A stretch of DNA of 64,000 nucleotides from Exiguobacterium sp. RIT594 (GCF_003339585.1 NZ_QPKF01000001.1:372001-436000); one strand, 5' to 3'. Shown: positions 24,864 to 36,606, counted from the stretch's first letter. Notes: generated by a model not told the origin, from the letters alone. Numbers and translations are program-made.

Positions 24864-27800
24864 ATGATCCAACTAAATGTCCGTACAGCATACAGTCCTT
24901 TGCAAAGTACGATTCGGATGGATCGTTATCTGGATGAGGTCAAACGACGCGGCTTTTCAGCTGCAGCCATCTGTGAAACGTCCTTGACCGGCGTGCCGGC
25001 GTTCATGGCAGGTTGTGCGCAACGGGAACTGACTCCGATCATCGGACTAGAACAAGTCATAGAACCGGATGAACTTACGATTTTGTGGTATGCGAAGACG
25101 AGTCATGGACTAAAAGCACTCTACCGGATTGCCAGTGAGATGCCTGTTGAAGACTATTCACAATTGATCGCTGTCCTGGAACCGAAACGCCAAGCACCGG
25201 AAGATGACTCGCGCTTACGACGTCTCGTCGCTCAGTGGATGGGATCAGCGCACAAAGCGAAGATTTTTCTCGGCGTCAAGGCGGTCCGGTCGACCGTTGA
25301 ACGCGACAGCAGGGAACAGTACCGTCAAGCGGCAAATGCGCTCGGAATCGAAACGATTCCCATTGACCCTGTTCGTTATCTGTTTCGGGAAGAGGCGGAA
25401 GCGTTTCAAGCTTTGCGTGCGATTGACGAAGGGTCGACGTTCGCTGATCAAAAAGTCAGTCGCTCGGCTCACTTTAAACTAATGGAGGAGTTGCACGAGC
25501 AGTATACGGATCGGGAACTGCGGTTGCTGAAACAATGGGGAGAGTCGCAGGAGACATTGACGTTGCCGTTTCAATCACGTCCTCTCCCGCAAGTATCGGA
25601 TGATTCGAACCATGCATTGAACCGTTTGGCGCATGACGGCTTGCTCGCACATGGACATGTCGAGGAGGAAGTGACAAAACGGTTGCAGTATGAACTGGAA
25701 GTCATTGAAAAAACGGGATTTGCTGATTACTTTCTGATCGTCGAAGATTTAGTGCGCCATGCGAAGGTAAAAGGCATCCGTGTAGGACCGGGGCGGGGCT
25801 CGGCCGCAGGTTCGCTCGTCAGTTATGCTCTCGGGATTACGACGGTAGACCCACTGAAATACGGGTTATTATTTGAACGGTTCTTGAATCCGGAGCGGAT
25901 TTCGATGCCCGATATCGATATTGATATAGAAGATGAGCGGCGGGAAGAAGTACTTGAGTACCTGGTTGAACGGTACGGGAAGCAACATGTCGGTCAGATC
26001 GGAACGTTGTCGACTCTTGGAGCAAAAGCGGCATTACGGGATGTGGCACGGGTGTTGGAGTTTTCTAAAGATGAAACAGACGCGGCAGCGAAACAATTGG
26101 GAAAAGTGACGACATTACAAGGCCTTGAACAACAGGCTTCCATTTACCGCTGGTTCTCGGGCAGTGAAAAACGACGCCAATTACTGCAACTTGCTCAAGC
26201 GATTGAAGGGTTACCACGGCAACGTTCCATTCATGCTGCCGGTGTCATTATCGGATCAGATGAGTTGATCGAGACGACACCGGTTGATTTGAATGCCAGC
26301 GGACGGTTCGTTACACAATATTTAATGAAGGCCATCGAACAACAAGGATTGCTGAAGATTGACTTATTGGGGTTACGGAATTTAACACGACTGCGGCAGA
26401 TGGAACAATTGATTCAACATACGTACCCCGATTTCTTGGTGGAACGGATACCGGACGAGGACAAAGCGACGTTACGGTTGTTCGCCAAAGGGGAGACGGA
26501 TCACATCTTCCAATTTGAGTCGGCCGGGATGAAACAAACGTTACGGGAGGTCAAGCCGAATCAGTTCGAGGATCTGGTCGCGACGATGTCACTGTTCCGT
26601 CCGGGACCGATGAAATTCATCGATCTCTATGCGAAACGAAAAGCCGGTCAACCCTATCAAATGGTGCATCCGATTTTAGAAGAGATTTTAACCGCGACGT
26701 ACGGCGTCATCGTCTACCAAGAACAAATCATGGAGATTACACGCCGGGTCGCCGGATTCACCTTGGCACAAGCTGACTTGTTGCGACGGGCAATCTCGAA
26801 AAAAAGCAGTCAGTCTGTGGAGGCGGAAAAACAACGGTTTATTGAAGGAGCGCTGCAAAACGGTTTTGATTTAACGGTCGCCGAAACGTTGTACGATCAA
26901 ATTGAACGGTTTGCCGGATACGGATTTAACCGTAGTCATGCCGTAGCATATACGAAAATCAGTTATGCTCTCGGATACATGAAAGCCCATTATCCACAAA
27001 TCTTTTCATTGGTATCGATCGATCAACCGGAACGTCTCGTGCGTGTCATGCGGGAAAAACGTCTTCCGGTACTGCCGCCTGATATTTGGATGTCGGATTA
27101 CCGTTCGACATTAGAAGGTAAAGGAATCCGGCTCGGCGTTCAAACACTTCGGGGAATCACGGAAAAAGATTTTCAGACGTTACGGGAAGCGGCCAAAACC
27201 TCGCAAACGATTACACAATTATTGTCAGCAGTCGGTTGGGGGAAAAAAGAACGGGCGAAAATTGAACTTTTGTTATACAGCGGAGCGCTCGATCGGGCGA
27301 CTCATGGAGACCGTGGGCTAGCGGAACAGGAAGTCCTTGACTACTTTACGATGGCTTCGAACACACTTCTTCCGGATGAACTCGCAAGTCTCGGGCGAAG
27401 AAAGACAACGGCTCAAACGAATCGGACAGCGACGGATTGGGCACGCCTTGAGCGTGAATCGCTCGGATTTTGGTTGACTTATTCCCCATTGATGACCGCG
27501 ATGAAGCCGCCGGTTGAAACGACGCATTTTCAAACGGTTTCCCTTGAAGGCAATCAAACCAATTATCTGGTCTGTTATATTGAGCAAATCCGTGAATTTA
27601 AGACAAAACGCGCCCAAACGATGGCGGTCATGCATGCCGTCGATGGCTATTCGACGGAAGAAGTTGTCGTCTTTCCGCAACAGTATGCAGCGTTTAAACG
27701 TTCGTTGTATATCGGAAACGTCTTGTTGATTGAAGTGAAGGTGCAGGAACGCGAAGGGAACCGGCAATTCGTCCTGGAGCGGCTACGTTCTTTAGGACAA

Positions 27801-28031
27801 GATGTGTTATTCGTCAAACTACCGTCCAAAAATGATCTCGCGGTTCTTGAGCGGATGCTCGAGACCGTCCCCGGGGATATTCCGGTCGTCGTTCGTTATG
27901 CCGATACGAATGAGACAAAATCACTGCCGGGAATGTATGCCATCCAACAGGAAGAAGAATTGATGGCGCAACTCCGGATTCGATTCGGGGAAACGAATAT
28001 CATCTTGAAAAATGTCCCTCGTTCGAACTAG
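24864..28031 (+). CDS. dnaE: DNA polymerase III alpha subunit DnaE
   Basis: Second replicative polymerase of Firmicutes, which extends RNA primers before handing over to PolC. 1055 residues from the ATG at 24864 (GGAGG upstream; B. subtilis 1115). An N-terminal PHP domain (about 1-200), degenerate at several metal positions, precedes the palm with PDIDIDIEDERREEV (about residue 348) and GPGRGSAAGSLVSY, the FRPGPMKFIDLY region, and a C-terminal OB-fold-like region. It has no 3'-5' exonuclease insertion, as expected for DnaE rather than PolC. Confidence 0.97.
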   Translation: MIQLNVRTAYSPLQSTIRMDRYLDEVKRRGFSAAAICETSLTGVPAFMAGCAQRELTPIIGLEQVIEPDELTILWYAKTSHGLKALYRIASEMPVEDYSQLIAVLEPKRQAPEDDSRLRRLVAQWMGSAHKAKIFLGVKAVRSTVERDSREQYRQAANALGIETIPIDPVRYLFREEAEAFQALRAIDEGSTFADQKVSRSAHFKLMEELHEQYTDRELRLLKQWGESQETLTLPFQSRPLPQVSDDSNHALNRLAHDGLLAHGHVEEEVTKRLQYELEVIEKTGFADYFLIVEDLVRHAKVKGIRVGPGRGSAAGSLVSYALGITTVDPLKYGLLFERFLNPERISMPDIDIDIEDERREEVLEYLVERYGKQHVGQIGTLSTLGAKAALRDVARVLEFSKDETDAAAKQLGKVTTLQGLEQQASIYRWFSGSEKRRQLLQLAQAIEGLPRQRSIHAAGVIIGSDELIETTPVDLNASGRFVTQYLMKAIEQQGLLKIDLLGLRNLTRLRQMEQLIQHTYPDFLVERIPDEDKATLRLFAKGETDHIFQFESAGMKQTLREVKPNQFEDLVATMSLFRPGPMKFIDLYAKRKAGQPYQMVHPILEEILTATYGVIVYQEQIMEITRRVAGFTLAQADLLRRAISKKSSQSVEAEKQRFIEGALQNGFDLTVAETLYDQIERFAGYGFNRSHAVAYTKISYALGYMKAHYPQIFSLVSIDQPERLVRVMREKRLPVLPPDIWMSDYRSTLEGKGIRLGVQTLRGITEKDFQTLREAAKTSQTITQLLSAVGWGKKERAKIELLLYSGALDRATHGDRGLAEQEVLDYFTMASNTLLPDELASLGRRKTTAQTNRTATDWARLERESLGFWLTYSPLMTAMKPPVETTHFQTVSLEGNQTNYLVCYIEQIREFKTKRAQTMAVMHAVDGYSTEEVVVFPQQYAAFKRSLYIGNVLLIEVKVQEREGNRQFVLERLRSLGQDVLFVKLPSKNDLAVLERMLETVPGDIPVVVRYADTNETKSLPGMYAIQQEEELMAQLRIRFGETNIILKNVPRSN

Positions 28032-28048
28032 TAGTAGGTAATAAGATT

Positions 28049-28057
28049 TGTTATAAT
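28049..28057 (+). promoter_or_regulatory. Extended -10 promoter of the gntR-accDA unit
   Basis: TGTTATAAT (TGn plus TATAAT) begins 18 bases after the dnaE stop; the -35 region is weak. Confidence 0.6.
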
Positions 28058-28065
28058 AAGGGGTA

Positions 28066-28080
28066 ATTGGTCTGACCAAT
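28066..28080. promoter_or_regulatory. Palindromic FadR-type operator
   Basis: ATTGGTCTGACCAAT is a perfect 15-bp dyad with one central base, 9 bases after the -10 and thus over the transcription start. It fits the TGGTNNNACCA pattern of FadR-subfamily GntR operators. It probably lets the next gene product repress its own unit. Confidence 0.75.
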
Positions 28081-28132
28081 GACCGCCGGAATAAGGAAAT
28101 GACGCATGCGTCAGGAAGGTGGTGCTGTACAA

Positions 28133-28651
28133 ATGGAGAAAAAGCGGAATGCTTTTGAAATGAATATTTCAGCAATCAAAACGATGATCGAACAGGATGG
28201 TTTTGTGCCGGGAGATCGAATTCCATCAGAACGTGAATTGGCAGAACGACTGTCGATTAGCCGTCCGTCCGTCCGGGAAGCACTTCGGACGTTAGCTTAT
28301 CTCGGAATCATCGAGACGAGGCATGGCGGAGGTAGTTTTCTTTTAAACCGTGATGACCATACCTATATTCAAATCATCGCACAATTTTTAGTGACCGGCG
28401 ATTCAAAGTTTGAAGATCTGGCAGGAACACTTCGTTTGCTTGAACAGGCAGCATTTGTTCAACTCGCAGACGCGTCCATTCTAGAAGTGCACGTCGATTC
28501 CGATGCGGCTTTTCGGGAAACGCTGATCGCTACAATCGATAACGATTTGTTTGAGCGGATTTGGCGGCAAGTGAATGCCTTCTATCAAAGTTTTGGTCAA
28601 GGGGAGCTCTATACGCGAGCGGAACGGGAAGCTTTTCTAAAACGCTCGTAG
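28133..28651 (+). CDS. GntR-family transcriptional regulator, short FadR type
   Basis: 172 residues. The N-terminal winged helix (about 5-73) is typical: PGDRIPSERELAERLSISRPSVREALRTL followed by the wing IETRHGGGSFLL. The C-terminal effector domain is only about 95 residues, shorter than the usual six- or seven-helix FCD domain, so ligand binding may differ. The start at 28133 follows AAGGTGGT; an ATG at 28106 is possible. It lies 21 bases before accD behind a promoter with a GntR-type operator, suggesting control of acetyl-CoA carboxylase and its own gene by an unidentified acyl or acid signal. Confidence 0.9.
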   Translation: MEKKRNAFEMNISAIKTMIEQDGFVPGDRIPSERELAERLSISRPSVREALRTLAYLGIIETRHGGGSFLLNRDDHTYIQIIAQFLVTGDSKFEDLAGTLRLLEQAAFVQLADASILEVHVDSDAAFRETLIATIDNDLFERIWRQVNAFYQSFGQGELYTRAEREAFLKRS

Positions 28652-28672
28652 GAACCACAAGGGGGAACTAAC

Positions 28673-29533
28673 GTGCAAGCATTTTTTCGAAAACCTAAAA
28701 AATTTGTCACTTTGACATCAAAAGAACAACGGGTCGATGTACCGGTTGGTTTAATGACGAAATGTCCGAAGTGCAAACTGATTCAATATACGAAACAACT
28801 CGAAGCCAATTTAAAAGTCTGTGTCTGTGGCTACCATCATCCATTAACTGCTACCGAACGATTTGAACAAGTGTTTGATGCGGGAACGATTACGTATTTC
28901 GATTTACCGGCAGTGAAGGCCGATCCACTCGATTTTCAGGATTATCCGGAAAAGCTGAAAGGAGATCAAGTACGGACAGGACTTAAAGAAGCGATTGTCT
29001 GCGGAGTTGGTCAAGTGAATGGATATCCGCTTGTAGCCTGTGTCATGGATGCACGTTTTCGGATGGGCTCAATGGGAGCGGCAGTCGGAGCTGCGATTGC
29101 AGAAGCCATCCGTTATGCAACCAAAGAACGGTTGCCTGTAACGATCTTTTCGGCTTCCGGTGGAGCACGGATGCAAGAAGGAATGGTCAGCCTGATGCAG
29201 ATGGCGAAATCGAGCTTATTCCTGAAACAACATTCGGATGCCGGATTATTGTACGTTTCATGTATGACACACCCGACGACAGGTGGCGTGTCAGCCAGTT
29301 TTGCCATGTTAGGTGATTTTAATATTGCAGAACCCGGTGCCTTGATCGGCTTTGCCGGTCGCCGGATCATTGAACAGACGATTCGTGAAAAATTACCGGA
29401 AGACTTCCAAACGTCAGAGTTCTTATTGCAGGCGGGACAACTCGACGATGTCGTATCGCGACACGACTTGAAAACCTACTACACACGAATTCTGATGATG
29501 CACTCGGAGGGAACCAATCATGCAACCATTTGA
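28673..29533 (+). CDS. accD: Acetyl-CoA carboxylase carboxyltransferase beta subunit
   Basis: With AccA it transfers the carboxyl group from biotin to acetyl-CoA to form malonyl-CoA for fatty acid synthesis. 286 residues from a GTG start (AAGGGGG upstream). The N-terminal zinc ribbon reads MTKCPKCK, then 15 residues, then VCVCGYHH; the second knuckle is C-x-C rather than the usual C-x2-C. The crotonase-fold core follows ([33 protein letters not shown]). It overlaps accA by 14 bases, implying coupled translation of the two subunits. Confidence 0.96.
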   Translation: MQAFFRKPKKFVTLTSKEQRVDVPVGLMTKCPKCKLIQYTKQLEANLKVCVCGYHHPLTATERFEQVFDAGTITYFDLPAVKADPLDFQDYPEKLKGDQVRTGLKEAIVCGVGQVNGYPLVACVMDARFRMGSMGAAVGAAIAEAIRYATKERLPVTIFSASGGARMQEGMVSLMQMAKSSLFLKQHSDAGLLYVSCMTHPTTGGVSASFAMLGDFNIAEPGALIGFAGRRIIEQTIREKLPEDFQTSEFLLQAGQLDDVVSRHDLKTYYTRILMMHSEGTNHATI

Positions 29534-30455
29534 TCAACCAGTAATCGCATTGCGCGAAAAAATATTAGAACTGCACGATATGGCAGAGACGCAAGGCCTT
29601 GATTTCAAAGAAGAACTGAATTTATTGGAAGAGCGGCTGCGTCGGTTAGAACTCGATATTTACGGGAATATGAAAGCGTGGAACCGTGTGCAACTGGCAC
29701 GGCATCCGGAGCGTCCGACGACACTTGATTATGTTCGATTGATCTGTGACGATTTCATTGAATTACATGGTGACCGGCACGGTTACGATGATGCAGCGAT
29801 TGTCGGAGGAATTGCGATGCTGAATGGTCAAGCCGTGACAATCATTGGTCATCAGCGAGGAAAAGATACGAAGGAAAATATCCGCCGGAATTTTGGTATG
29901 CCGCATCCTGAAGGCTATCGAAAAGCTTTACGATTGATGCAACAAGCGGTGAAGTTTAATCGTCCGATCATCACGTTCATTGATACGAAAGGCGCGTATC
30001 CCGGCCGGGCGGCTGAAGAACGGGGACAAAGCGAAGCGATTGCGAAGAATCTCTTTGAAATGGCGGGAATGCCTGTTCCGATTATTTCGATCGTCATCGG
30101 TGAAGGCGGATCAGGTGGAGCACTCGGAATCGGTGTCTGTGATCAGTTGTTGATGTTGGAGAACTCCACGTATTCCGTCATTTCACCTGAAGGTGCAGCT
30201 GCTCTTCTTTGGAAAGATGCGAGCCTTGCTGAAAAAGCGGCAGAATCGATGCAAATTACGGCGCCAGATTTACTTCGGCTCGGAATCGCGGATGGAATCA
30301 TCCCGGAAGTCATCGGTGGAGCGCATTTGGATGTTTCATTACAGGCTGATAAAGTAAAATCTGTTCTAGAACAAAAACTTGCCCAACTGACCCGTTTGAC
30401 ACCAGAACAGTTAATCGAGAAGCGCACAGAAAAATATCACCAAATTGGCACATAA
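29520..30455 (+). CDS. accA: Acetyl-CoA carboxylase carboxyltransferase alpha subunit
   Basis: Partner of AccD in the A2B2 carboxyltransferase, 311 residues. It starts inside the end of accD with GGAGGG upstream. The N-terminal helical segment ([14 protein letters not shown]) is followed by the crotonase fold with [32 protein letters not shown], and the oxyanion-hole region [13 protein letters not shown]. The neighbour order accD-accA-pfkA-pyk is shared with Bacillus. Confidence 0.97.
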   Translation: MQPFDQPVIALREKILELHDMAETQGLDFKEELNLLEERLRRLELDIYGNMKAWNRVQLARHPERPTTLDYVRLICDDFIELHGDRHGYDDAAIVGGIAMLNGQAVTIIGHQRGKDTKENIRRNFGMPHPEGYRKALRLMQQAVKFNRPIITFIDTKGAYPGRAAEERGQSEAIAKNLFEMAGMPVPIISIVIGEGGSGGALGIGVCDQLLMLENSTYSVISPEGAAALLWKDASLAEKAAESMQITAPDLLRLGIADGIIPEVIGGAHLDVSLQADKVKSVLEQKLAQLTRLTPEQLIEKRTEKYHQIGT

Positions 30456-30543
30456 CCTGCATGTAATCGCTATCATGATTGGCATTCCTTATTTCGTGAT
30501 GGGATGAACAAACTGCTGTAGAAAGTTTATGCAGTCTGCCCTG

Positions 30544-30573
30544 TTGTAAAACAACAAAACTACGTGCTATTTT
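30544..30573 (+). promoter_or_regulatory. Candidate promoter of pfkA-pyk
   Basis: TTGTAA, 18 bases, TATTTT in the 147-base gap between accA and pfkA; four of six matches each. Confidence 0.4.
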
Positions 30574-30575
30574 AG

Positions 30576-31571
<996 letters not shown>

Positions 31572-31654
31572 GATCGACCGATATCAGTCGGAGTAGAATA
31601 GGTTTTATTGGCATTGTGATTGAACAGCCAAACATTGTAGGAGGTTTATGGAAT

Positions 31655-33403
31655 ATGCGCAGAACTAAAATTGTATGTACGATTGGACCGGCGTCAGAAA
31701 AACGTCTTCCAGAAATGATTGAAGCGGGTATGAACGTCGCTCGTTTAAACTTCTCACACGGTGACTATGAAGAACATGGTGCCCGTATCACGGACATCCG
31801 CCGTGCAGCAGAAGAAGCAAACAAACTAGTCACGATTCTTTTAGATACAAAAGGTCCTGAAATCCGTACGCATACATTTGAAGAAGGCAAAGCTCTTCTC
31901 GTACGCGGTAAACAAGTCATCGTCGTCAGCGGTGACGCGAATGAAGTCGTCGGAACGGCAGACAAGTTCTCTGTCACGTACGATGGTTTATATGATGATG
32001 TCGAAGTCGGTTCAATGGTCATGTTAGATGACGGATTAATCGGACTTCGTGTTGCAGAAAAACTCGAAAACCGTGAACTCCTTTGTGACATCGAAAATGA
32101 AGGAATCATCAAAACGAAAAAAGGTGTTAACTTACCAAATGTAAAAGTTAATTTACCTGCTTTGACAGACAAAGACATCGCAGACATCGAGTTCGGAATC
32201 AAAAGCGACATCGATTTGATCGCCGCTTCATTCGTTCGTCGTGCATCTGATGTCGTTGCCATTCGTCAATTGCTCGAAAAACACAATGCAAGTCATATCA
32301 AAATCTTCCCGAAAATCGAAAACCAAGAAGGTGTCGACAACATCGAAGAAATCATCGCGATTTCAGACGGTTTGATGGTTGCACGTGGTGATCTCGGAAT
32401 CGAGATTCCGACGGAAGAAGTCACGCCAACACAAAAAGATCTCATCAAAATTTGTAATGACTACGGTAAACCGGTCATCACAGCAACACAAATGCTTGAT
32501 TCGATGCAACGTTTCCCACGTCCGACACGTGCCGAAGCATCAGACGTCGCGAACGCGATTCTTGATGGAACAGATGCGATCATGCTTTCAGGTGAAACAG
32601 CAGCCGGGGATTACCCGATTGAATCTGTTCAAATGATGCATACGATTGCGAAGCGGACAGAAAAAATGCTCGACTACAAAATGCTCTTGAAAGATCGTCA
32701 AACACGCAGTGAGCATACGGTGACGGACGCAATCGCTCAAGCCGTTACGCATACAGCGATCAACCTGGACGCGAAAGCAATCTTGACACCGACTCAGTCT
32801 GGTTACACAGCTGCCCGGATTTCAAAATACCGTCCAGAGCCAAACATCGTTGCCGTCACACCAAGCGCGCGTGTTGCACGTCAACTCAATATCGTCTGGG
32901 GTGTTTACCCGATCGTTGTCGACCATTTGTCAGACAACACGGATGATATGTTGACACTTGCTGCTGATACAGCAAAAGAAGCAGGATTCGTTACAGACGG
33001 TGACCTCGTCGTCATCTCTGCAGGTATCCCGGCTCTTACAGCAGGTACGACAAACATGTTGAAAATCCACATCGTCGGTAAAGAGATCACAAACGGTCGC
33101 GGAATCGGTGAACGTGGTGTCGTTGGCGAAGTCGTTATCGCTCATACGGCTGAAGAAGCAAACGCAAAAGCAAAACCGGGTATGATTCTTATCACGAACT
33201 CAACAGATCGCGACATGATGCCTGCAATCGAGATGGCTGCAGCAATGGTCACAGTAGACGGCGGATTGACAAGCCATGCTGGAATCGTTGGTCCTTCACT
33301 CGGTAAACCGGTTATCGTCGGTGTTGAAAATGCCATGACAATCTTCACAGATGGTCAACGTATTTCAATCGATCCTTTAACAGGTAAATTGTACAACGCA
33401 TAA
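31655..33403 (+). CDS. pyk: Pyruvate kinase with C-terminal PEP-utiliser-like domain
   Basis: Final ATP-yielding step of glycolysis, 582 residues from the ATG at 31655 (GTAGGAGG upstream). The TIM barrel shows [34 protein letters not shown] and the pyruvate kinase signature [16 protein letters not shown]. Residues about 475-582 form the extra phosphohistidine-type domain typical of Bacillales Pyk ([22 protein letters not shown]). Confidence 0.98.
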   Translation: MRRTKIVCTIGPASEKRLPEMIEAGMNVARLNFSHGDYEEHGARITDIRRAAEEANKLVTILLDTKGPEIRTHTFEEGKALLVRGKQVIVVSGDANEVVGTADKFSVTYDGLYDDVEVGSMVMLDDGLIGLRVAEKLENRELLCDIENEGIIKTKKGVNLPNVKVNLPALTDKDIADIEFGIKSDIDLIAASFVRRASDVVAIRQLLEKHNASHIKIFPKIENQEGVDNIEEIIAISDGLMVARGDLGIEIPTEEVTPTQKDLIKICNDYGKPVITATQMLDSMQRFPRPTRAEASDVANAILDGTDAIMLSGETAAGDYPIESVQMMHTIAKRTEKMLDYKMLLKDRQTRSEHTVTDAIAQAVTHTAINLDAKAILTPTQSGYTAARISKYRPEPNIVAVTPSARVARQLNIVWGVYPIVVDHLSDNTDDMLTLAADTAKEAGFVTDGDLVVISAGIPALTAGTTNMLKIHIVGKEITNGRGIGERGVVGEVVIAHTAEEANAKAKPGMILITNSTDRDMMPAIEMAAAMVTVDGGLTSHAGIVGPSLGKPVIVGVENAMTIFTDGQRISIDPLTGKLYNA

Positions 33404-33410
33404 TCAATGA

Positions 33411-33442
33411 AACGGATGTGGCGAAAGCCATGTCCGTTTTTT
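33411..33442 (+). terminator. Terminator of pyk
   Basis: Perfect 12-bp stem AACGGATGTGGC/GCCATGTCCGTT, loop GAAA, six T. Confidence 0.9.
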
Positions 33443-33460
33443 CAAATCGGGGGTTTGAAC

Positions 33461-33931
33461 ATGGAAGCCTATCTTTTTTTGATTGGTCTCGTGTTGATTG
33501 GTGTCATCGCTCAAAATAAATCGTTGATCATTGCGGCCGCTTTTTTACTCATCATCAAAGCGGTCGGGCTCGACGGTCGTCTGTTCCCGTCGTTACAGGC
33601 GAAAGGCATCACATGGGGAGTCACGTTGATCACGGCGGCGATTTTAGTACCGATTGCAACGGGAGACATCGGATTTAGAGAATTGCTTAACAGTATCCGG
33701 GGACATATCGGGATCATTTCATTTTTAGCAGGGATTTTTGTAGCCATCATTGCAGCCCACGGCGTTGGTCTGATGAAGGAAGATCCACTCGTCACGACAG
33801 CACTGCTTGCCGGAACGATTCTTGCAGTCGGACTGTTCCGCGGTGTACCGGTCGGTCCTTTGATCGGAGCAGGAATTGCAGCTCTTGTCATCGGAATGTG
33901 GGATATCATCGTTAAAACAATCAGTGGTTAA
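33461..33931 (+). CDS. ytwI: DUF441 family membrane protein YtwI
   Basis: 156 residues from the ATG at 33461 (CGGGGG upstream), with about five hydrophobic segments: 2-17, 24-36, 52-66, 87-104 and 115-150. It is rich in Ile, Gly and Ala and has one conserved MKEDPLVTTALLAGTILAVG stretch. The family function is unknown. It lies between pyk and citZ as in B. subtilis, just downstream of the pyk terminator. Confidence 0.9.
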   Translation: MEAYLFLIGLVLIGVIAQNKSLIIAAAFLLIIKAVGLDGRLFPSLQAKGITWGVTLITAAILVPIATGDIGFRELLNSIRGHIGIISFLAGIFVAIIAAHGVGLMKEDPLVTTALLAGTILAVGLFRGVPVGPLIGAGIAALVIGMWDIIVKTISG

Positions 33932-33985
33932 ATTATGTAACAATAGTGAACTGAATTAATTTTTTGATAATAGTATGCAAGTTCG

Positions 33986-34014
33986 TTCACTTTTTGGTTA
34001 ATTTTGTTTATACT
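33986..34014 (+). promoter_or_regulatory. Promoter of citZ
   Basis: TTCACT, 17 bases, TATACT. It gives a leader of about 130 bases that contains a CAAGAG/CTCTTG hairpin (about 34040-34075), a run of eight T, and a cre-like site. Confidence 0.55.
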
Positions 34015-34103
34015 AAGAACAGAAACAAGATGGTCTATTCAAGAGCAAACGGTTCAGAGTGGGGAACGACTCTTGCGTAGACGTCTTTTTTTCAATACGG
34101 AAA

Positions 34104-34117
34104 TGAAAGCGTTTTAA
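34104..34117 (+). promoter_or_regulatory. cre-like CcpA site in the citZ leader
   Basis: TGAAAGCGTTTTAA matches TGWAANCGNTNWCA at all but one position. It lies about 90 bases downstream of the promoter and 32 bases before citZ, a roadblock position. B. subtilis citZ is repressed by CcpA. Confidence 0.6.
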
Positions 34118-34148
34118 ATTTCTGGGGGAAAAAAAGGGGGATTTTTGT

Positions 34149-35261
34149 ATGACACAAACAAAAGGTTTAGAAGGAATCGTCGCGACAGCATCGAAGATCA
34201 GTTCGATCATTGATGGTCAGTTGACGTATGGTGGGTATACAATTGATGATTTGGCGGAGCACGCCTCATTTGAAGAAGTGGTCTTTTTACTTTGGAATGA
34301 CCGCTTACCAAAAGAAGACGAACTGAAGCAACTGTCAGAAGCTTTGATTGCTGAAGCAACGGTCGCACCAGCAGTTCTTGAGACATTAAAAGTGGCGCCG
34401 AAAACCGCCAACGCAATGTCAGCCATTCGTACTGCTTTATCACAACTCGCATTATATGATGAATCGGCTGAAGATATGTCGACAGAGGCGAATTACGCTA
34501 AAGCCATCAAACTCCAGGCGCAGATTGCGACACTCGTTACAGCGTATGCACGAATCAAAAAAGACCAAGAGCCGATTGCACCGAAAGCAGGTCTTTCTTA
34601 TGCAGCGAACTTCCTCTACATGCTGACAGGCGAAGAGCCGACAGAAGTAGCAGAAAAAGCCTTTAACCAAGCACTCGTCTTGCATGCCGATCACGAGCTG
34701 AACGCTTCAACATTTACAGCGCGTGTCTGTGTTGCAACCCTGTCGGATGTCTATTCAGGCGTCACAGCTGCCATGGGTGCTTTGAAAGGTCCGCTTCACG
34801 GTGGAGCGAACGAAGCCGTCATGAAAATGTTGGTTGAAATTGATTCAGTTGAAAAGGTTGACGAGTATGTTCATAATAAGTTTAAGAACAAGGAAAAAAT
34901 CATGGGCTTTGGTCACCGTGTCTACAAGGACGGCGACCCGCGCGCGAAGCATCTCCAGGAGATGAGCCGTCAATTGACAGCTCAAATCGGAGAACCGAAA
35001 TGGTACGAGATGTCAGTGAAGATTGATCAAATCGTCCAATCGGAAAAAGGATTGAAACCGAATGTCGATTTCTATTCGGCTTCAACGTACCATGCACTTG
35101 GACTTGATACGGAATTGTTTACACCAATCTTTGCCGTCAGTCGTATGTCAGGTTGGTTAGCGCACATTTTAGAGCAGTATAGCGACAACCGCCTCATTCG
35201 TCCACGCGCCGATTATATTGGTGAAACACACCGGACATACGTGTCCATGAACGAACGTTAA
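34149..35261 (+). CDS. citZ: Citrate synthase
   Basis: Condenses acetyl-CoA with oxaloacetate, 370 residues. Active-site residues are visible: His in LHADHELNASTFTARV, His in IMGFGHRVYKDGDPR and Asp in PNVDFYSAST. This is the type II, short bacterial form. AAAAAGGGGG precedes the ATG. It heads the citZ-icd-mdh cluster of the first TCA steps plus malate dehydrogenase. Confidence 0.97.
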   Translation: MTQTKGLEGIVATASKISSIIDGQLTYGGYTIDDLAEHASFEEVVFLLWNDRLPKEDELKQLSEALIAEATVAPAVLETLKVAPKTANAMSAIRTALSQLALYDESAEDMSTEANYAKAIKLQAQIATLVTAYARIKKDQEPIAPKAGLSYAANFLYMLTGEEPTEVAEKAFNQALVLHADHELNASTFTARVCVATLSDVYSGVTAAMGALKGPLHGGANEAVMKMLVEIDSVEKVDEYVHNKFKNKEKIMGFGHRVYKDGDPRAKHLQEMSRQLTAQIGEPKWYEMSVKIDQIVQSEKGLKPNVDFYSASTYHALGLDTELFTPIFAVSRMSGWLAHILEQYSDNRLIRPRADYIGETHRTYVSMNER

Positions 35262-35263
35262 AA

Positions 35264-35296
35264 AAGACGGAGAGGAGAAATCCTCTCCTGCTTTTT
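35264..35296 (+). terminator. Hairpin between citZ and icd
   Basis: Stem GGAGAGGA/TCCTCTCC with loop GAAA, then TGCTTTTT. It may partly terminate or protect the citZ message; icd has no obvious separate promoter in the short gap. Confidence 0.55.
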
Positions 35297-35331
35297 GATG
35301 ACATCAATCATATTCAAGGGGGATTTTACAA

Positions 35332-36606
35332 ATGGCTACAATTCAAGGCGAAAACATCACAGTAACAAACGGGACACTTAACGTACCAAATGCACCAATC
35401 ATTCCTTTCATCATCGGTGATGGCACTGGACCTGATATCTGGAATGCTGCAGTTCGTGTCTTTGACGCTGCTGTCGAAAAAGCATACAACGGTGAAAAGA
35501 AGATCGAATGGAAAGAAGTCTACGCTGGAGAAAAAGCCTTCAACAAAACAGGCAACTGGCTTCCAGAAGAAACACTTGACCTGATCCGCGAACACATCAT
35601 CGCAATCAAAGGACCACTCACGACACCAGTCGGCGGCGGAATCCGTTCGTTAAACGTGGCGCTTCGTCAAGAACTTGATTTATATACATGTCTTCGCCCG
35701 GTCCGTTACTTCACAGGTGTTCCTTCGCCGGTTAAACGCCCAGAAGATACAGATATGGTCATCTTCCGTGAAAACACAGAAGATATCTACGCTGGGATCG
35801 AATATGCATCAGGCAGCGAAGAAGCACAAAAATTACTTAACTTCCTGCAAACAGAGATGGGTGTCAACAAAATCCGTTTCCCTGAAACGTCGGGTCTCGG
35901 AATCAAGCCGATTTCTAAAGAAGGAACAGAACGTCTTGTCCGTGCAGCGATTGAATATGCACTCGAAAACAAACGTGCTTCATTGACGCTCGTTCACAAA
36001 GGGAACATCATGAAGTTCACAGAAGGCGCATTCAAAAACTGGGGGTATGAACTCGCAGAACGTGAATATGCAGAACACGTCTTCACATGGAACCAGTATG
36101 ACCGCATCAAGGATGAAGAAGGCGCTGATGCAGCAAACAAAGCACAATCTGAAGCAGAAGCAGCCGGCAAGTTGATCGTCAAAGACTCGATTGCTGATAT
36201 CTTCTTACAACAAATCTTGACGCGTCCAAAAGAATTCGATGTCGTTGCAACGATGAACTTGAACGGTGATTACATTTCTGATGCGCTTGCAGCACAAGTC
36301 GGCGGAATCGGAATTGCACCTGGTGCTAACATCAACTACATGACAGGTCACGCAATCTTCGAGGCGACTCACGGTACAGCACCGAAATATGCGGGACTTG
36401 ATAAGGTAAATCCATCTTCTGTCATTCTTTCAGGAGAAATGATGTTCCGTCACCTTGGATGGAATGAAGTTGCAGACTTGATCATTCAATCAATGGAAAA
36501 ATCAATTGAAAATAAAGTTGTCACATATGACTTCGCACGTCTCATGGATGGTGCGACAGAAGTAAAATGTTCTGAATTCGCAGATGAACTCATCAAGAAT
36601 ATGTAA
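35332..36606 (+). CDS. icd: NADP-dependent isocitrate dehydrogenase
   Basis: Oxidatively decarboxylates isocitrate to 2-oxoglutarate, 424 residues. It shows the substrate loop [19 protein letters not shown] with the regulatory Ser, [14 protein letters not shown], the catalytic Lys region [15 protein letters not shown], and the metal Asp region [19 protein letters not shown]. The NADP specificity segment follows [19 protein letters not shown] precedes the ATG. Confidence 0.97.
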   Translation: MATIQGENITVTNGTLNVPNAPIIPFIIGDGTGPDIWNAAVRVFDAAVEKAYNGEKKIEWKEVYAGEKAFNKTGNWLPEETLDLIREHIIAIKGPLTTPVGGGIRSLNVALRQELDLYTCLRPVRYFTGVPSPVKRPEDTDMVIFRENTEDIYAGIEYASGSEEAQKLLNFLQTEMGVNKIRFPETSGLGIKPISKEGTERLVRAAIEYALENKRASLTLVHKGNIMKFTEGAFKNWGYELAEREYAEHVFTWNQYDRIKDEEGADAANKAQSEAEAAGKLIVKDSIADIFLQQILTRPKEFDVVATMNLNGDYISDALAAQVGGIGIAPGANINYMTGHAIFEATHGTAPKYAGLDKVNPSSVILSGEMMFRHLGWNEVADLIIQSMEKSIENKVVTYDFARLMDGATEVKCSEFADELIKNM

